Shown piece after piece: positions 35,895-44,572 of a stretch of 64,000 nucleotides of DNA. Both the position numbers and the translations under genes were made by a program. Each line of letters begins with the position of its first letter. The first letter of the stretch is position 1. This stretch comes from Hoeflea sp. 108 (GTDB taxonomy: Bacteria > Pseudomonadota > Alphaproteobacteria > Rhizobiales > Rhizobiaceae), in the NCBI RefSeq assembly GCF_000372965.1, contig NZ_KB890024.1, positions 2,978,839-3,042,838 of the forward strand. Reading direction: 5' to 3'. The notes under the pieces were generated by a model. The model was not told the origin of the DNA. It did no database searches and saw only the letters and a program-made list of their open reading frames with translations.

Positions 35895-36551
35895 ATGCAG
35901 AGAACTCTCGAGCCTGAGATCATGGCTGATGCCGAGCAGTCCCTCGCCTATGCGAATGCCGACTTCGCAAGTTCAAATCAGCTGTTCGTCGATCATCTGC
36001 TGGTGGACAATCCGCAGGCCTTGAAAGATGTCATCGACCTCGGCTGTGGCCCCTGCGACGTAATGTTGAGGCTGGCGGAGGCATGCCCTGATATCCGCAT
36101 AACCGCGGTCGATGGCTCCGCGGCGATGATCGAATTGGCGGCCCAGGCAGTGCGTGCAGCGAACCACGAAGCCCGCATTGTGGTGATGCAGGGGTACATC
36201 CCGGGATTGGCACTGCGTGAGCATGATTTCGATGCGATCCTCTCAAAGGACCTTCTGCACCACCTCCCTGATCCGATGGTGCTGTGGCGCGAAGCGCGGC
36301 GATTGGGACGGCAGGGGGCAGCTGTTCATGTGATGGACCTGATCAGGCCAGCCACGCAAGAAGACGCGCGAAACATTGTCGAGACAGTGGCGCCCGACGA
36401 GCATCCAATTCTCAAGGAAGATTTTTACAACTCGCTGTGCGCGGCTTTCACGATTGAAGAAGTCGAGACACAAATACGACAGGCCGGACTGCCGCTGCGG
36501 GTGACACGGGTCGGCGACCGCCACATGCTGATCAAAGGCGCGTTGCGTTAG
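35895..36551 (+). CDS. Class I SAM-dependent methyltransferase
   Basis: 218 residues from ATG 35895; the frame is open from 35670. The SAM-binding motif I is VIDLGCGPCDVMLRLAEACP (about 46-65), with post-I ITAVDGSAAMIELA, and motif II/III regions FDAILSKDLLHHLPDP and GRQGAAVHVMDLIRP. The core is complete. The C terminus (FTIEEVETQIRQAGLPLRVTRVGDRHMLIKG) is typical of methyltransferases that act on small molecules. The substrate is unknown, and base composition is slightly lower in GC than in the neighbours. Confidence 0.85.
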   Translation: MQRTLEPEIMADAEQSLAYANADFASSNQLFVDHLLVDNPQALKDVIDLGCGPCDVMLRLAEACPDIRITAVDGSAAMIELAAQAVRAANHEARIVVMQGYIPGLALREHDFDAILSKDLLHHLPDPMVLWREARRLGRQGAAVHVMDLIRPATQEDARNIVETVAPDEHPILKEDFYNSLCAAFTIEEVETQIRQAGLPLRVTRVGDRHMLIKGALR

Positions 36552-36638
36552 GACTCTCGTCAGCCGACAAAGTCGGCTCCCCACCCCTACATGACATTCC
36601 ATCTGGGGATCGCCGTGCCGGAGGCACGCATGGCCGCG

Positions 36639-37430
36639 TCAGGCACACACGCGATTGCGGCCCTGCCTTTTGGCTTCGTAGAGCTGCTTGTCGGCGCGTC
36701 GGTAAAAATCTTCGGCGCTCTCCTCGCGATCCCAAAGTGCTAACCCGACACTCGACGTCACATTGAGCTGGGCGGTGCCCGCATCGATGGCAAGCGAGGC
36801 GATTGCCTTGCGCATGCGCTCGGCAAAACGCTGCAGCAGTTCCAGGTCCATGTTGGGCGCAACAATGGCGAATTCCTCTCCGCCCAGCCGCGCCACCACG
36901 TCGTGATAGCGGGTCATATTCTTCAGGCACTTGCCGACCGAGCGCAGCACCTCGTCGCCGACATCGTGGCCATAGGTGTCGTTGACCAGCTTGAAATGGT
37001 CGAGATCGAGGATCATCAGCCCGACCGGCTTTCCGATACGCCGGAATTCGCCGAGATATTCCTTGAGCGCGTCATCGAAATAGCGCCGGTTCTGCATGCC
37101 CGTCAGGCCATCGGTCAGCGCGGCCTGTTCCAGATTGCGCGAGCGCGCACTCAGCGACGCCGTCATCTCGCGCAGCTTGCCGCCTTCCTTCACCTGGGTG
37201 CGGATCTGCGGGAAAATGAAGAACAGCCCGAACACCAGCGTGCCGGCCAGAAGCAGCATGACCGCCAGCAGCAGCACCTGCACCTGCTCGATGGCTGCGA
37301 CCCGGCCGGGCATATAGAGCTGGTCAGCAGGCCCGTGCAGCAGGCTCCAGCCATAGAATATCGCCAGCGCTGCCGTCAAAATCAGCGCGATAAAGACGAA
37401 AAACGCGGTTTCAGCCTTGTGAAAGCGCAT
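36639..37430 (-). CDS. Membrane-bound diguanylate cyclase (GGDEF)
   Basis: 263 residues from ATG 37430 (MRFHKAETAFF) with AGGG five bases upstream. Two membrane helices near the N terminus (about 9-31 and 50-75) precede a short coiled linker and a complete GGDEF domain (about 105-260): LTDGLTGMQNRRYFDDAL, LDLDHFKLVNDTYGHDVGDEVLR, and the active-site loop RLGGEEFAIV (GGEEF). An RxxD inhibitory site is not obvious. It makes cyclic di-GMP, for which the PilZ protein at 8157 is a possible receptor. Confidence 0.92.
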   Translation of the reverse strand: MRFHKAETAFFVFIALILTAALAIFYGWSLLHGPADQLYMPGRVAAIEQVQVLLLAVMLLLAGTLVFGLFFIFPQIRTQVKEGGKLREMTASLSARSRNLEQAALTDGLTGMQNRRYFDDALKEYLGEFRRIGKPVGLMILDLDHFKLVNDTYGHDVGDEVLRSVGKCLKNMTRYHDVVARLGGEEFAIVAPNMDLELLQRFAERMRKAIASLAIDAGTAQLNVTSSVGLALWDREESAEDFYRRADKQLYEAKRQGRNRVCA

Positions 37431-37526
37431 GGCCACCCTGGTCAAACCCCACCAGCTTTTATGCCATGCCGCGCCTTACGGACCGTTAATCGGCAGCTGC
37501 AAATGCCAACCCCGGCACAAGGCCGG

Positions 37527-38480
37527 TCAATCGTCGGCGAGCCCGCCGGGGCGGCCGACCTCGCCGCCGATGCGGCGCCATTCCGGGCCGAACTGGTTGC
37601 GGAACCAGGTCGACTGGCGCTTCGAATATTGTCTCGTGGCGATCTTCGCCCCCTCGATGGCCTCGTCGAAGCTCATCTCGCCGGCCATGGCGCTTGCCAG
37701 CTCGCGCACGCCGATGGCCTTCATCGCCGGCAGTTCGGGTGCAAGCCGCATCGCCGTGATCGCCTTGACCTCGTCCAGGGCGCCGGCCTCGATCATCTTG
37801 TCGAAGCGCATGTCGATGCGCCTGATCAGCTCCTGCCGCTCCGGCTCGATGACGATGAAACGCGCGGTGGTGAGATCGATCATCGGATGGCCGCGGTCGG
37901 CCTGCCATTTGAGGATCGACCGTCCCGAGGCTTGGAGAACTTCAAGCGCACGCACGATGCGCTGGCCGTCGCTGGCCTTGAGCCGCATGGCAACCTCGCT
38001 GTCGACCCTCATCAGGAGACGGTGCAGCCTGGGCGCGCCTTCCTCGTTGAGGCGCCAGCGCCAGCGGTCGCGGATATCAGTGGGGATTTCGGGCATCTCG
38101 GAAATGCCTTCGGCCAGCGCCCGGAAATAGAGGCCGGTTCCGCCGACGAAAACAGGTCGGTGCTCGTCGAACAGTCCGCTGTCGGCGAGCACGGCCACAT
38201 CGCGCAGCCACGAACCGGTCGAATAGGCTGTCGCCGGCGAGACATGGCCGTAAAGGAAATGACGAACGCGCGCCAACTCATCGGCCCCGGGTCTCGCGGT
38301 CAGAACGTTGAGCACGCCATAGACCTGCATGGAATCGGCGTTCACGATCACGCCGCCGTCGCGTTCCGCCAGCTTAAGCGCCAGCGCCGACTTGCCGCTG
38401 GCGGTAGGCCCGGCTATCAGGGTCGCGTTCTTGATGCGCCCCTCGTTCTTGCCGGAATTTTCGATGCCGCTCGTCGCCAC
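37527..38480 (-). CDS. miaA: tRNA dimethylallyltransferase
   Basis: 317 residues from a GTG at 38480 with GGGA eight bases upstream; no later start would keep the nucleotide-binding loop. It transfers dimethylallyl to A37 of tRNAs reading UNN codons. The P-loop LIAGPTASGKSALAL begins near residue 20, followed by VIVNADSMQVYG, and then VFVGGTGLYFRALAEGI and GQRIVRALEVLQASGRSI. The C terminus (RQYSKRQSTWFRNQF) is family-typical. Its 5' end overlaps the 5' end of serB on the other strand by 17 bases (38464-38480). Confidence 0.95.
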   Translation of the reverse strand: MATSGIENSGKNEGRIKNATLIAGPTASGKSALALKLAERDGGVIVNADSMQVYGVLNVLTARPGADELARVRHFLYGHVSPATAYSTGSWLRDVAVLADSGLFDEHRPVFVGGTGLYFRALAEGISEMPEIPTDIRDRWRWRLNEEGAPRLHRLLMRVDSEVAMRLKASDGQRIVRALEVLQASGRSILKWQADRGHPMIDLTTARFIVIEPERQELIRRIDMRFDKMIEAGALDEVKAITAMRLAPELPAMKAIGVRELASAMAGEMSFDEAIEGAKIATRQYSKRQSTWFRNQFGPEWRRIGGEVGRPGGLADD

Positions 38481-39348
38481 GCTGATTTCCCATCCCGACC
38501 GCGCACTGCTGCAGCCGTCCCTTGCCGATAAGGCCTCACGCGCCCTCGGCGCAAGCGGCATTGTCTGGCTGGCAGATGGCATCGCCTGCGACATCGCCCT
38601 GCCATCGGGCCTTGCGGCGGAAGCGGCAAGCCAGGCGCTCGCTTCGGCGCTGTCGGGCGAGCCCATCGATTTCGCCGTTCAGGACAACGCGACACGTAGG
38701 AAAAAGATCCTGATCGCCGACATGGACTCGACCATGATCGACCAGGAATGCATCGACGAACTGGCCGACGAGATCGGCGTCAAGGATCGCGTCGCCGACA
38801 TCACCGCACGCTCGATGAATGGCGAGATCGCCTTTGAGCCCGCCCTGCGCGAACGCGTTGCCCTGCTTGCCGGGCTCGATGCCTCGGTCATCGACGGCAT
38901 CATCAAGAACCGGCTGACGCTTGCGTCCGGCGGCAAGACGCTGGTGGCCACCATGAAGGCCCACGGAGCTTATTCGGCGCTGGTGTCGGGCGGCTTCGAC
39001 GTCTTCACCTCGCGCATCGCAGCCATGCTCGGTTTCGACGAGAACCGCGCCAACCACCTGATCGAGACCGACGGCCGGCTGACCGGCCAGGTTTCCGAGC
39101 CGATCCTCGGCCGCGCCGCCAAGGCGGTGGCGCTCGACGAGATTTCCGCGCGCCTGGGCCTCACCCCGGATGACGCAATCGCGGTTGGCGACGGCGCCAA
39201 CGATCTCGACATGATCCGCCTCGCCGGCTCGGGCGTTGCCCTCCACGCCAAGCCGTCGGTAGCGGCCCAGGCAAAAATCCGCATCGACAATGCGGACCTC
39301 ACGGCCCTGCTCTACCTGCAGGGCTACAGCCGCGCCGAGTTCGCCTGA
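38464..39348 (+). CDS. serB: Phosphoserine phosphatase
   Basis: 294 residues from ATG 38464 (MPLVATLISHPDRALL). HAD-superfamily catalytic motif DMDSTMI (the nucleophile is the first Asp), TGxT-equivalent SALVSGGFDVFTSRIA, and the metal motif GDGANDLDMIRLAG are all present, along with a SerB-type N-terminal extension. It performs the last step of serine synthesis. It is head-to-head with miaA, the first 17 bases being shared. Its stop TGATG overlaps the start of the acetyltransferase gene, so those two are co-transcribed. Confidence 0.95.
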   Translation: MPLVATLISHPDRALLQPSLADKASRALGASGIVWLADGIACDIALPSGLAAEAASQALASALSGEPIDFAVQDNATRRKKILIADMDSTMIDQECIDELADEIGVKDRVADITARSMNGEIAFEPALRERVALLAGLDASVIDGIIKNRLTLASGGKTLVATMKAHGAYSALVSGGFDVFTSRIAAMLGFDENRANHLIETDGRLTGQVSEPILGRAAKAVALDEISARLGLTPDDAIAVGDGANDLDMIRLAGSGVALHAKPSVAAQAKIRIDNADLTALLYLQGYSRAEFA

Positions 39349-39914
39349 TGCAACCGATCCGCACAAATCGCCTGATCCTGCGCAACTGGGAAGAACGCGA
39401 CCGCGAACTCTTCCATCGCATCAACTCCGACGATCAGGTGATGGAGTTCTTCGGCGTTCGCCGCAGCAGGGCCGAGAGCGATGCGCTTTTCGACAAGCTG
39501 CACGGCAACATCGACCGCGACGGCTTTGGCTTTACCGCGGTCGAGATCGCGGAGACGGGCCAATGCATCGGCTTTGTCGGCATCAACCCGACCGATCTCG
39601 AGCCCTTCATGCCCAAGGGTACGATCGAGATCGGCTGGCGCCTGGCCCCCGAGTTTTGGGGCAAGGGCTACGTCACCGAAGCTGCCGAAGCCTGGCTCGA
39701 ATTCTGCTTTGACCGGCTCGGGCTCGACGAGGTCGTCTCGTTCGCCGTGTGGAACAATGACCGCTCGACGTCTGTCATGAAGCGGCTGGGCATGAGCAAC
39801 GACCCGGCACGCGATTTCGATCATCCCAGGGTCGCCGACGCCCATCTCAAGCGTCATGTCTACTACCGCCTGTCGCGCGACGACTGGCGATCACGAAAAA
39901 AGGCGGCCAACTAG
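39348..39914 (+). CDS. GNAT family acetyltransferase, RimJ/RimL-like
   Basis: 188 residues. RimJ-type features occur in order: IRTNRLILRNWEERDRELFHRIN at the N terminus, IGFVGINPTDLEPF, GTIEIGWRLAPEFWGKGYVTEAAEAWLEFCF (the acetyl-CoA loop) and VSFAVWNNDRSTSVMKRLGMSND. The C terminus has an H-x-Y-Y-R motif (KRHVYYRL). It may acetylate protein N termini or small molecules. The ATG overlaps the serB stop, and a bidirectional terminator follows. Confidence 0.9.
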   Translation: MQPIRTNRLILRNWEERDRELFHRINSDDQVMEFFGVRRSRAESDALFDKLHGNIDRDGFGFTAVEIAETGQCIGFVGINPTDLEPFMPKGTIEIGWRLAPEFWGKGYVTEAAEAWLEFCFDRLGLDEVVSFAVWNNDRSTSVMKRLGMSNDPARDFDHPRVADAHLKRHVYYRLSRDDWRSRKKAAN

Positions 39915-39925
39915 CCGCCTTTTTC
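39895..39925. terminator. Bidirectional rho-independent terminator
   Basis: AAAAAAGGCGGC (39896-39907), six-base loop CAACTA, then GCCGCCTTTTT (39914-39924) with T-rich continuation. It separates the acetyltransferase gene from the convergent degP gene. Confidence 0.92.
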
Positions 39926-39985
39926 TTTTCCACGCAGGAAGGCCAGCCCCGGCGATCTGCCGAGGCAGGCGAATTGCCGCCGGCC

Positions 39986-41500
39986 TCAATCCATCCGAAG
40001 CGTCACGAACCTCAGCTCGCCCGTCTTGGACGCCAGCATCAAAAGCGCGTTCTTGCGCCCCTGCTCCTTCAGCGCCGCAATGCGGTCGGTGACCTGCTTG
40101 GGCGACTTCATCTCTTCCTGGCCGATCTCGGTGATGACCTCGCCGGCGACGATGCCGCGCTCGGCCGCTGCCGAATCCTTGGCAACCGCCGTCACCACGA
40201 CACCGGTCACGTCTCCGGCAATGCCGAATTTCGCGCGCGTGTCGTCGTTGAGTTCGCCAAGCGTCATGCCAAGCACGCTGACCGCGGCCACTTCGGCGCC
40301 CTTGTCGGCTCCTTCGCCCGGCTTGCCGGTTTCGCCCTCGGCCAGCTTCTCGCCGTCCTCGAGGCGGCCGAGCGTCACCTTGACGGTCTGCTCGACGCCC
40401 TTGCGCACGACGACCACGTCGACGGCCTTGCCGACGGGGCTCTCGGCCACGACGCGCGGCAGGTCGCGCATCTCGACGATGTCCTTGCCATCGAACTTGA
40501 TGACCACATCACCAGGCTGGATCGCCCCGTTGTCGACCGGTCCGCCCTTGATGATGCCGGCAACCAGCGCGCCCTTGGCCGACGTCATGCCGAGGCTTTC
40601 GGCGATGTCGTCGGTCACCGGCTGGATGCGAACGCCCAGCCAGCCGCGGCGGGTCTCGCCGAACTGCCGAAGCTGATCGACCACGCCGGCCGCAATCTCC
40701 GACGGGATCGAGAAGCCGATGCCGATGGAGCCGCCCGACGGCGAAATGATCGCCGTGTTGATGCCGATCACCTCGCCATACATGTTGAACAGCGGGCCGC
40801 CCGAATTGCCGCGATTGATCGCCGCGTCAGTCTGGATGAAGTCGTCATAGGGGCCGGAATTGATGTCGCGGTTGCGCGCCGACACGATGCCCAGCGTCAC
40901 CGTACCGCCAAGGCCGAACGGGTTGCCGATCGCCATCACCCAGTCGCCGATGCGCATCTTGTTGGAATCGCCGAACTTCACCGCCGTCAGCTTCTTGGCC
41001 TTCGGATCGATCTTGAGCACGGCGATGTCGGTCTTGGTATCGGTGCCGATAAGCGTCGCCTTCAGCTTCGAGCCGTCGGAGAAATTGACCTCGATCTCGT
41101 CGGCATCGGCGATGACGTGGTTGTTGGTGACCACGATGCCCTGCTCGGCATCGACGATGAAGCCCGAGCCAAGCGACTGCACCTTCTGCGGCGCGGCGCC
41201 GTCCTGGCCGTCGCGCTTCTTGAAGAAGTCGTCGAAGAAGTCCTGGAAAGGTGCGCCTTCGGGCAGCTGCGGCACCGGCACGGCATTTTCGTTGTCGCCG
41301 TCGCCGCTCTTCACCGTCTGCGACGTCGAGATGTTGACCACTGCGCCCAAAAGCCCTTCGGCGAGGTCGGCGACGGATTCAGGCCCTTGCGCAAAAGCCG
41401 GGGCAACGAAGGTCGGTGCCGCCACCGCGCCGATCATCAGCGCCGTCGTTGCAGCCAGAGAAGCCTTTCGCATGGCGCGCAAAAGGGTTGTGGAATTCAT
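39986..41500 (-). CDS. degP: Periplasmic serine endoprotease DegP/HtrA (Do family)
   Basis: 504 residues. The signal peptide is LAATTALMIGAVAAPTFVAPAFAQ. The catalytic triad is His128 (TNNHVI), Asp158 (TDIAVLK) and Ser233 (GNSGGP). Two PDZ domains follow, the first at about 300-385 (GALVAGIIKGGPVDNGAIQPGDVV) and the second near 410-500 (GVVVTAVAKDSAAAERGIVAGEVI), with a short low-complexity linker between. It degrades or refolds misfolded envelope proteins. It is the last gene of the hflK-hflC-DUF2065-degP cluster. Confidence 0.96.
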   Translation of the reverse strand: MNSTTLLRAMRKASLAATTALMIGAVAAPTFVAPAFAQGPESVADLAEGLLGAVVNISTSQTVKSGDGDNENAVPVPQLPEGAPFQDFFDDFFKKRDGQDGAAPQKVQSLGSGFIVDAEQGIVVTNNHVIADADEIEVNFSDGSKLKATLIGTDTKTDIAVLKIDPKAKKLTAVKFGDSNKMRIGDWVMAIGNPFGLGGTVTLGIVSARNRDINSGPYDDFIQTDAAINRGNSGGPLFNMYGEVIGINTAIISPSGGSIGIGFSIPSEIAAGVVDQLRQFGETRRGWLGVRIQPVTDDIAESLGMTSAKGALVAGIIKGGPVDNGAIQPGDVVIKFDGKDIVEMRDLPRVVAESPVGKAVDVVVVRKGVEQTVKVTLGRLEDGEKLAEGETGKPGEGADKGAEVAAVSVLGMTLGELNDDTRAKFGIAGDVTGVVVTAVAKDSAAAERGIVAGEVITEIGQEEMKSPKQVTDRIAALKEQGRKNALLMLASKTGELRFVTLRMD

Positions 41501-41623
41501 CAGGGAAGCCTCCCGGGCTGCATTGGCGTTGATCGCGCCGGGCCGTCCGGACGCGAAGCGTCATGATGGAAACAAATAAGGCCTGTTTGCGACCATTGCT
41601 ATCGGAAGGGAATAAATCATCCG

Positions 41624-41809
41624 TTATCCCCTGATGAGCCAGACGATGCCGACGCCGATGGCAATTGCCACCAGGCCGAACAGGCGCAAAGCATTGTCAG
41701 GGATGTCGGCCATCTGGGCCGCGAGCCGCTTCATCTGAGCGGGAAAGCCGCCATAGACGACGCCCTCGATGACGAGGACGAGGCCTATGGCGACGATCAG
41801 ATCCTGCAC
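41624..41809 (-). CDS. DUF2065 (YjeT-like) small membrane protein
   Basis: 61 residues with two membrane helices (LIVAIGLVLVIEGVVYGGFP and ALRLFGLVAIAIGVGIVWLI) and the conserved GGFPAQMKRLAAQMADIPD loop between them. DUF2065 genes sit next to hflC in many proteobacteria, as here (the start is three bases after the hflC stop). Its position in an hflKC unit suggests a role with the HflKC membrane-protease regulator, but no function is established. Confidence 0.88.
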   Translation of the reverse strand: MQDLIVAIGLVLVIEGVVYGGFPAQMKRLAAQMADIPDNALRLFGLVAIAIGVGIVWLIRG

Positions 41810-41811
41810 CG

Positions 41812-42762
41812 TCAGTTGCTGGTGCTGGGAGCGGCAGCGCCGGCCTGCGGGGCGGGCGTTGCCTTGGGCGCGGCAGAAGCTGCACCGCCGTCCGGGCTGC
41901 GGAAGTAACGGAAGAATTCCGATTCCGGCGACAGCACCATGGTGGTGCCGTTGGCGTCGAGCGCGGTGCCATAGGCACTCATCGACCGGTAGAAGTCGAA
42001 GAACTCAGGATCGCGCTTGAAGGCATCGGCGAACACGGAGTTGCGTTCGGCTTCGCCCTGACCACGCAGGATCTCGGACTCCTTCTGTGCCTCGGCGACG
42101 ATCTCGACGACCTCGCGGTCGGCACGGGCGCGGATGCGCTGCGCCGCTTCGCGGCCACGGGCGCGCAGCCTTTCAGCTTCGGCCAGACGCTCCGCCTTCA
42201 TGCGGTCGTAGGTCTGCTGCGAAACTTCTGCCGTCAGGTCGGTGCGGCGGATGCGGACGTCCTCGACCTGCAGGCCGAGCGCATTGGCGTCGGGCTGCAA
42301 CTGGTCGCGCACGTCGCGCATCATCGATGCGCGTTCTTCCGACAGGGCGGACTCGAAGCCGCGCACGCCGTAGACCCGGCGCAGCGCTGCGTCGAGACGC
42401 GTGCGCAGGCGCTGTTCGGCCAGTTCCACGCTACCCGAAACCGCCGAGCGGAACTTGCGGGCGTCGTTGATGCGGTAGGCCACGAAGGCATCCACATCGT
42501 AGAACTTGCCGCCCGAGACCTGCACGCGGATATCGTCGAGGTCGAGGCGCATGACGCGGTCCTCGATGATCTGGATGTTGTCGGCCTCAAACATCGAGAA
42601 CGGCGCCTTGAAGTAGATGCCCGGCTCGGTCTTGACGTCGACGATCTCGCCGAAGCGCAGCACGATCGCCTGCTGGCGGGCGTTGACCACGAAGATCGAC
42701 GACCAGAGCAGGAACAGGATGATGGCAAAGAAGATGCCGATGATGGGAAGACGATTGGACAT
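41812..42762 (-). CDS. hflC: Protease modulator HflC
   Basis: 316 residues. An N-terminal membrane anchor (IIGIFFAIILFLLWSSIFVV) precedes a SPFH/stomatin domain and a coiled-coil region (ERLAEAERLRARGREAAQRIRARADREVVEIVAEAQKESEIL). With HflK it forms a large membrane complex that controls the FtsH protease. The start overlaps the hflK stop. A Pro/Ala/Ser-rich C-terminal tail (about 35 residues) extends beyond the E. coli homologue. Confidence 0.95.
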   Translation of the reverse strand: MSNRLPIIGIFFAIILFLLWSSIFVVNARQQAIVLRFGEIVDVKTEPGIYFKAPFSMFEADNIQIIEDRVMRLDLDDIRVQVSGGKFYDVDAFVAYRINDARKFRSAVSGSVELAEQRLRTRLDAALRRVYGVRGFESALSEERASMMRDVRDQLQPDANALGLQVEDVRIRRTDLTAEVSQQTYDRMKAERLAEAERLRARGREAAQRIRARADREVVEIVAEAQKESEILRGQGEAERNSVFADAFKRDPEFFDFYRSMSAYGTALDANGTTMVLSPESEFFRYFRSPDGGAASAAPKATPAPQAGAAAPSTSN

Positions 42763-43862
42763 CAGTTGCCTCCCGCCGCCGGAGCGCGCTTCTGCAGTTC
42801 GGGCAGCGGCAGATAGGGCACTACGCCCTGGCCGTTGCCTTGCTCGACGATCACCTTGCCGGAGCCCTGAAGCACCTTCTCCATCGTCTCGAGGTAAAGG
42901 CGCTTGCGGGTGACGTCAGGCGCCTTGGCATATTCGTCATAGACCGAGATGAAGCGCTGCGCCTCACCCTGTGCTTCCTGCACGACACGGTTCTTGTAGG
43001 CGGCCGCATCTTCGCGGACCTGCGCTGCCTCGCCGCGTGCCTGGCCGAGCTTCTGGTTGGAGTACTGGTTGGACTCCTCCACGAAACGGTCTTCGTCCTG
43101 CTCGGCGCGCTGCACCTCGTCGAACGCATCGGCCACTTCGCGCGGCGGCGCTGCGTCCTCGATCGAGATGGCGTTGACCGTCATGCCGGTGCCATAGCTG
43201 TCGAGCGTCTGCTGGATGATGTCGCGCACGTTGCCGGCGATGCCCTGGCGGTCGTCGCGGAACACGTCCTGTGCCGGACGACGACCGACCACTTCGCGCA
43301 TCGCGCTCTCGGCCACCTGGCGCACCATCACGTCGGGATCGGCGACATTGAACAGATAGGCCGTCGGATTGGCGACCTGGTAGGCCACCGAGAACTTGAC
43401 GTCGACGATGTTCTGGTCGCCCGACAGCATCAGGCCCGAAGACGCAGTACCCCGGACTTCGCCGATATTGACCAGCTTTTCAGCGGTGTTGACCTTTTCC
43501 ACGGTTTCCATCGGCCACCAATGGAAGTGCAGGCCCGGCTGCGACAGCTGTTCCTTCGGCTTGCCGAAGCGCAATTCCACCGCCAGCTCGTCCGGCTGCA
43601 CGGTATAGACGGCCTGATAGGCCCACAGCGCCACCAGACCGACCGCGATCAGGCCGAACAGGGCTGCACTCGAGCCGCCGCCGCCAGGCAGGGCGCGCTT
43701 GAGCCGGTCCTGGCCCTTGCGAATGATGTCCTCGAGATCGGGAGGCGATCCGGGAGGTCCGCTCGGCCGCGGCCCCTGTCCCCAGGGGCCACCGCCCCCG
43801 CCGCCGCTGCCGCCGCCACCCCATGGGCCGCCGCCGCCTCCATTTTGATTGTTCCAGGGCAT
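42762..43862 (-). CDS. hflK: FtsH protease activity modulator HflK
   Basis: 366 residues. The first 38 residues are strongly Gly/Pro-rich (MPWNNQNGGGGGPWGGGGSG), as is usual for HflK. A membrane helix (FGLIAVGLVALWAYQAVYTVQPDE) and an SPFH domain with a coiled coil follow (EAAQVREDAAAYKNRVVQEAQGEAQRF). It partners HflC, whose gene overlaps its stop. On the minus strand the cluster reads folA, hflK, hflC, DUF2065, degP. Confidence 0.95.
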   Translation of the reverse strand: MPWNNQNGGGGGPWGGGGSGGGGGGPWGQGPRPSGPPGSPPDLEDIIRKGQDRLKRALPGGGGSSAALFGLIAVGLVALWAYQAVYTVQPDELAVELRFGKPKEQLSQPGLHFHWWPMETVEKVNTAEKLVNIGEVRGTASSGLMLSGDQNIVDVKFSVAYQVANPTAYLFNVADPDVMVRQVAESAMREVVGRRPAQDVFRDDRQGIAGNVRDIIQQTLDSYGTGMTVNAISIEDAAPPREVADAFDEVQRAEQDEDRFVEESNQYSNQKLGQARGEAAQVREDAAAYKNRVVQEAQGEAQRFISVYDEYAKAPDVTRKRLYLETMEKVLQGSGKVIVEQGNGQGVVPYLPLPELQKRAPAAGGN

Positions 43863-44009
43863 GAATGTCCTTTCAACTGCGAAACAATGACGGCCGCGCC
43901 TGAGACGGCCGCTTATTTACCGACACCATCTATAGGGATGCAATCACGCGCTTTCAACGCGACCACGGGATGCACCCGCGCTTTTCACTACAGATGTATG
44001 AGTACACGC

Positions 44010-44531
44010 TTAATGCGTGACGGGACGCTTGCGATAAACTGTGTAGCGTGTCGCATGGCTGTCTTTTTCACCTGATGGAAAATCCTCCGAGCTTTCGACC
44101 GCCCAGATCTCGGGATCGATTTCGGGAAAGCGCGTGTCGCCATCGGGCGAAGCCATCACATGGGTAACGTGCAGCCGGTCGGCCAGCGGCAGCGCCTGGC
44201 GATAGATTTCGCCGCCGCCGATCACGCAGATGTCATTGGCATCGGGCATGCAGCGCCCGCGCGCGGTCGCCAGCGTGATGGCATCCTGCAGCGAATGCAC
44301 CACCTCGGCGCCTTCGGCGCGGAAATTCGTGTCGCGCGTAACGACGATGTTCAATCGCCCCGGCAGCGGCCGCTTGGGAAAGCTCTCCCAGGTCTTGCGG
44401 CCCATCACGATCGGCTTGCCCATCGTGTCGGCCTTGAAGCGCTTGAGGTCGCTCGACAGTCTCCACGGCAAGCCATTGTCGCGTCCGATCACGCCGTTCT
44501 CGGCAATCGCCACATAGATCGCAACTTCCAT
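44010..44531 (-). CDS. folA: Dihydrofolate reductase
   Basis: 173 residues. The N-terminal signature VAIAENGVIGRDNGLPWRLSSDLKRFK carries the substrate-contacting residues, followed by PIVMGRKTWES (the NADPH motif), RLNIVVTRD, and DICVIGGGEIYRQALPLADRLHVTHV. It reduces dihydrofolate to tetrahydrofolate with NADPH. In many Hyphomicrobiales folA lies directly beside thyA and hflK; here hflK is next to it, but thyA is about 6.3 kb away. Confidence 0.95.
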   Translation of the reverse strand: MEVAIYVAIAENGVIGRDNGLPWRLSSDLKRFKADTMGKPIVMGRKTWESFPKRPLPGRLNIVVTRDTNFRAEGAEVVHSLQDAITLATARGRCMPDANDICVIGGGEIYRQALPLADRLHVTHVMASPDGDTRFPEIDPEIWAVESSEDFPSGEKDSHATRYTVYRKRPVTH

Positions 44532-44572
44532 CGGACGCGCTTCCCTGTCAGGGCGAATCTACGCCCGGCCGT

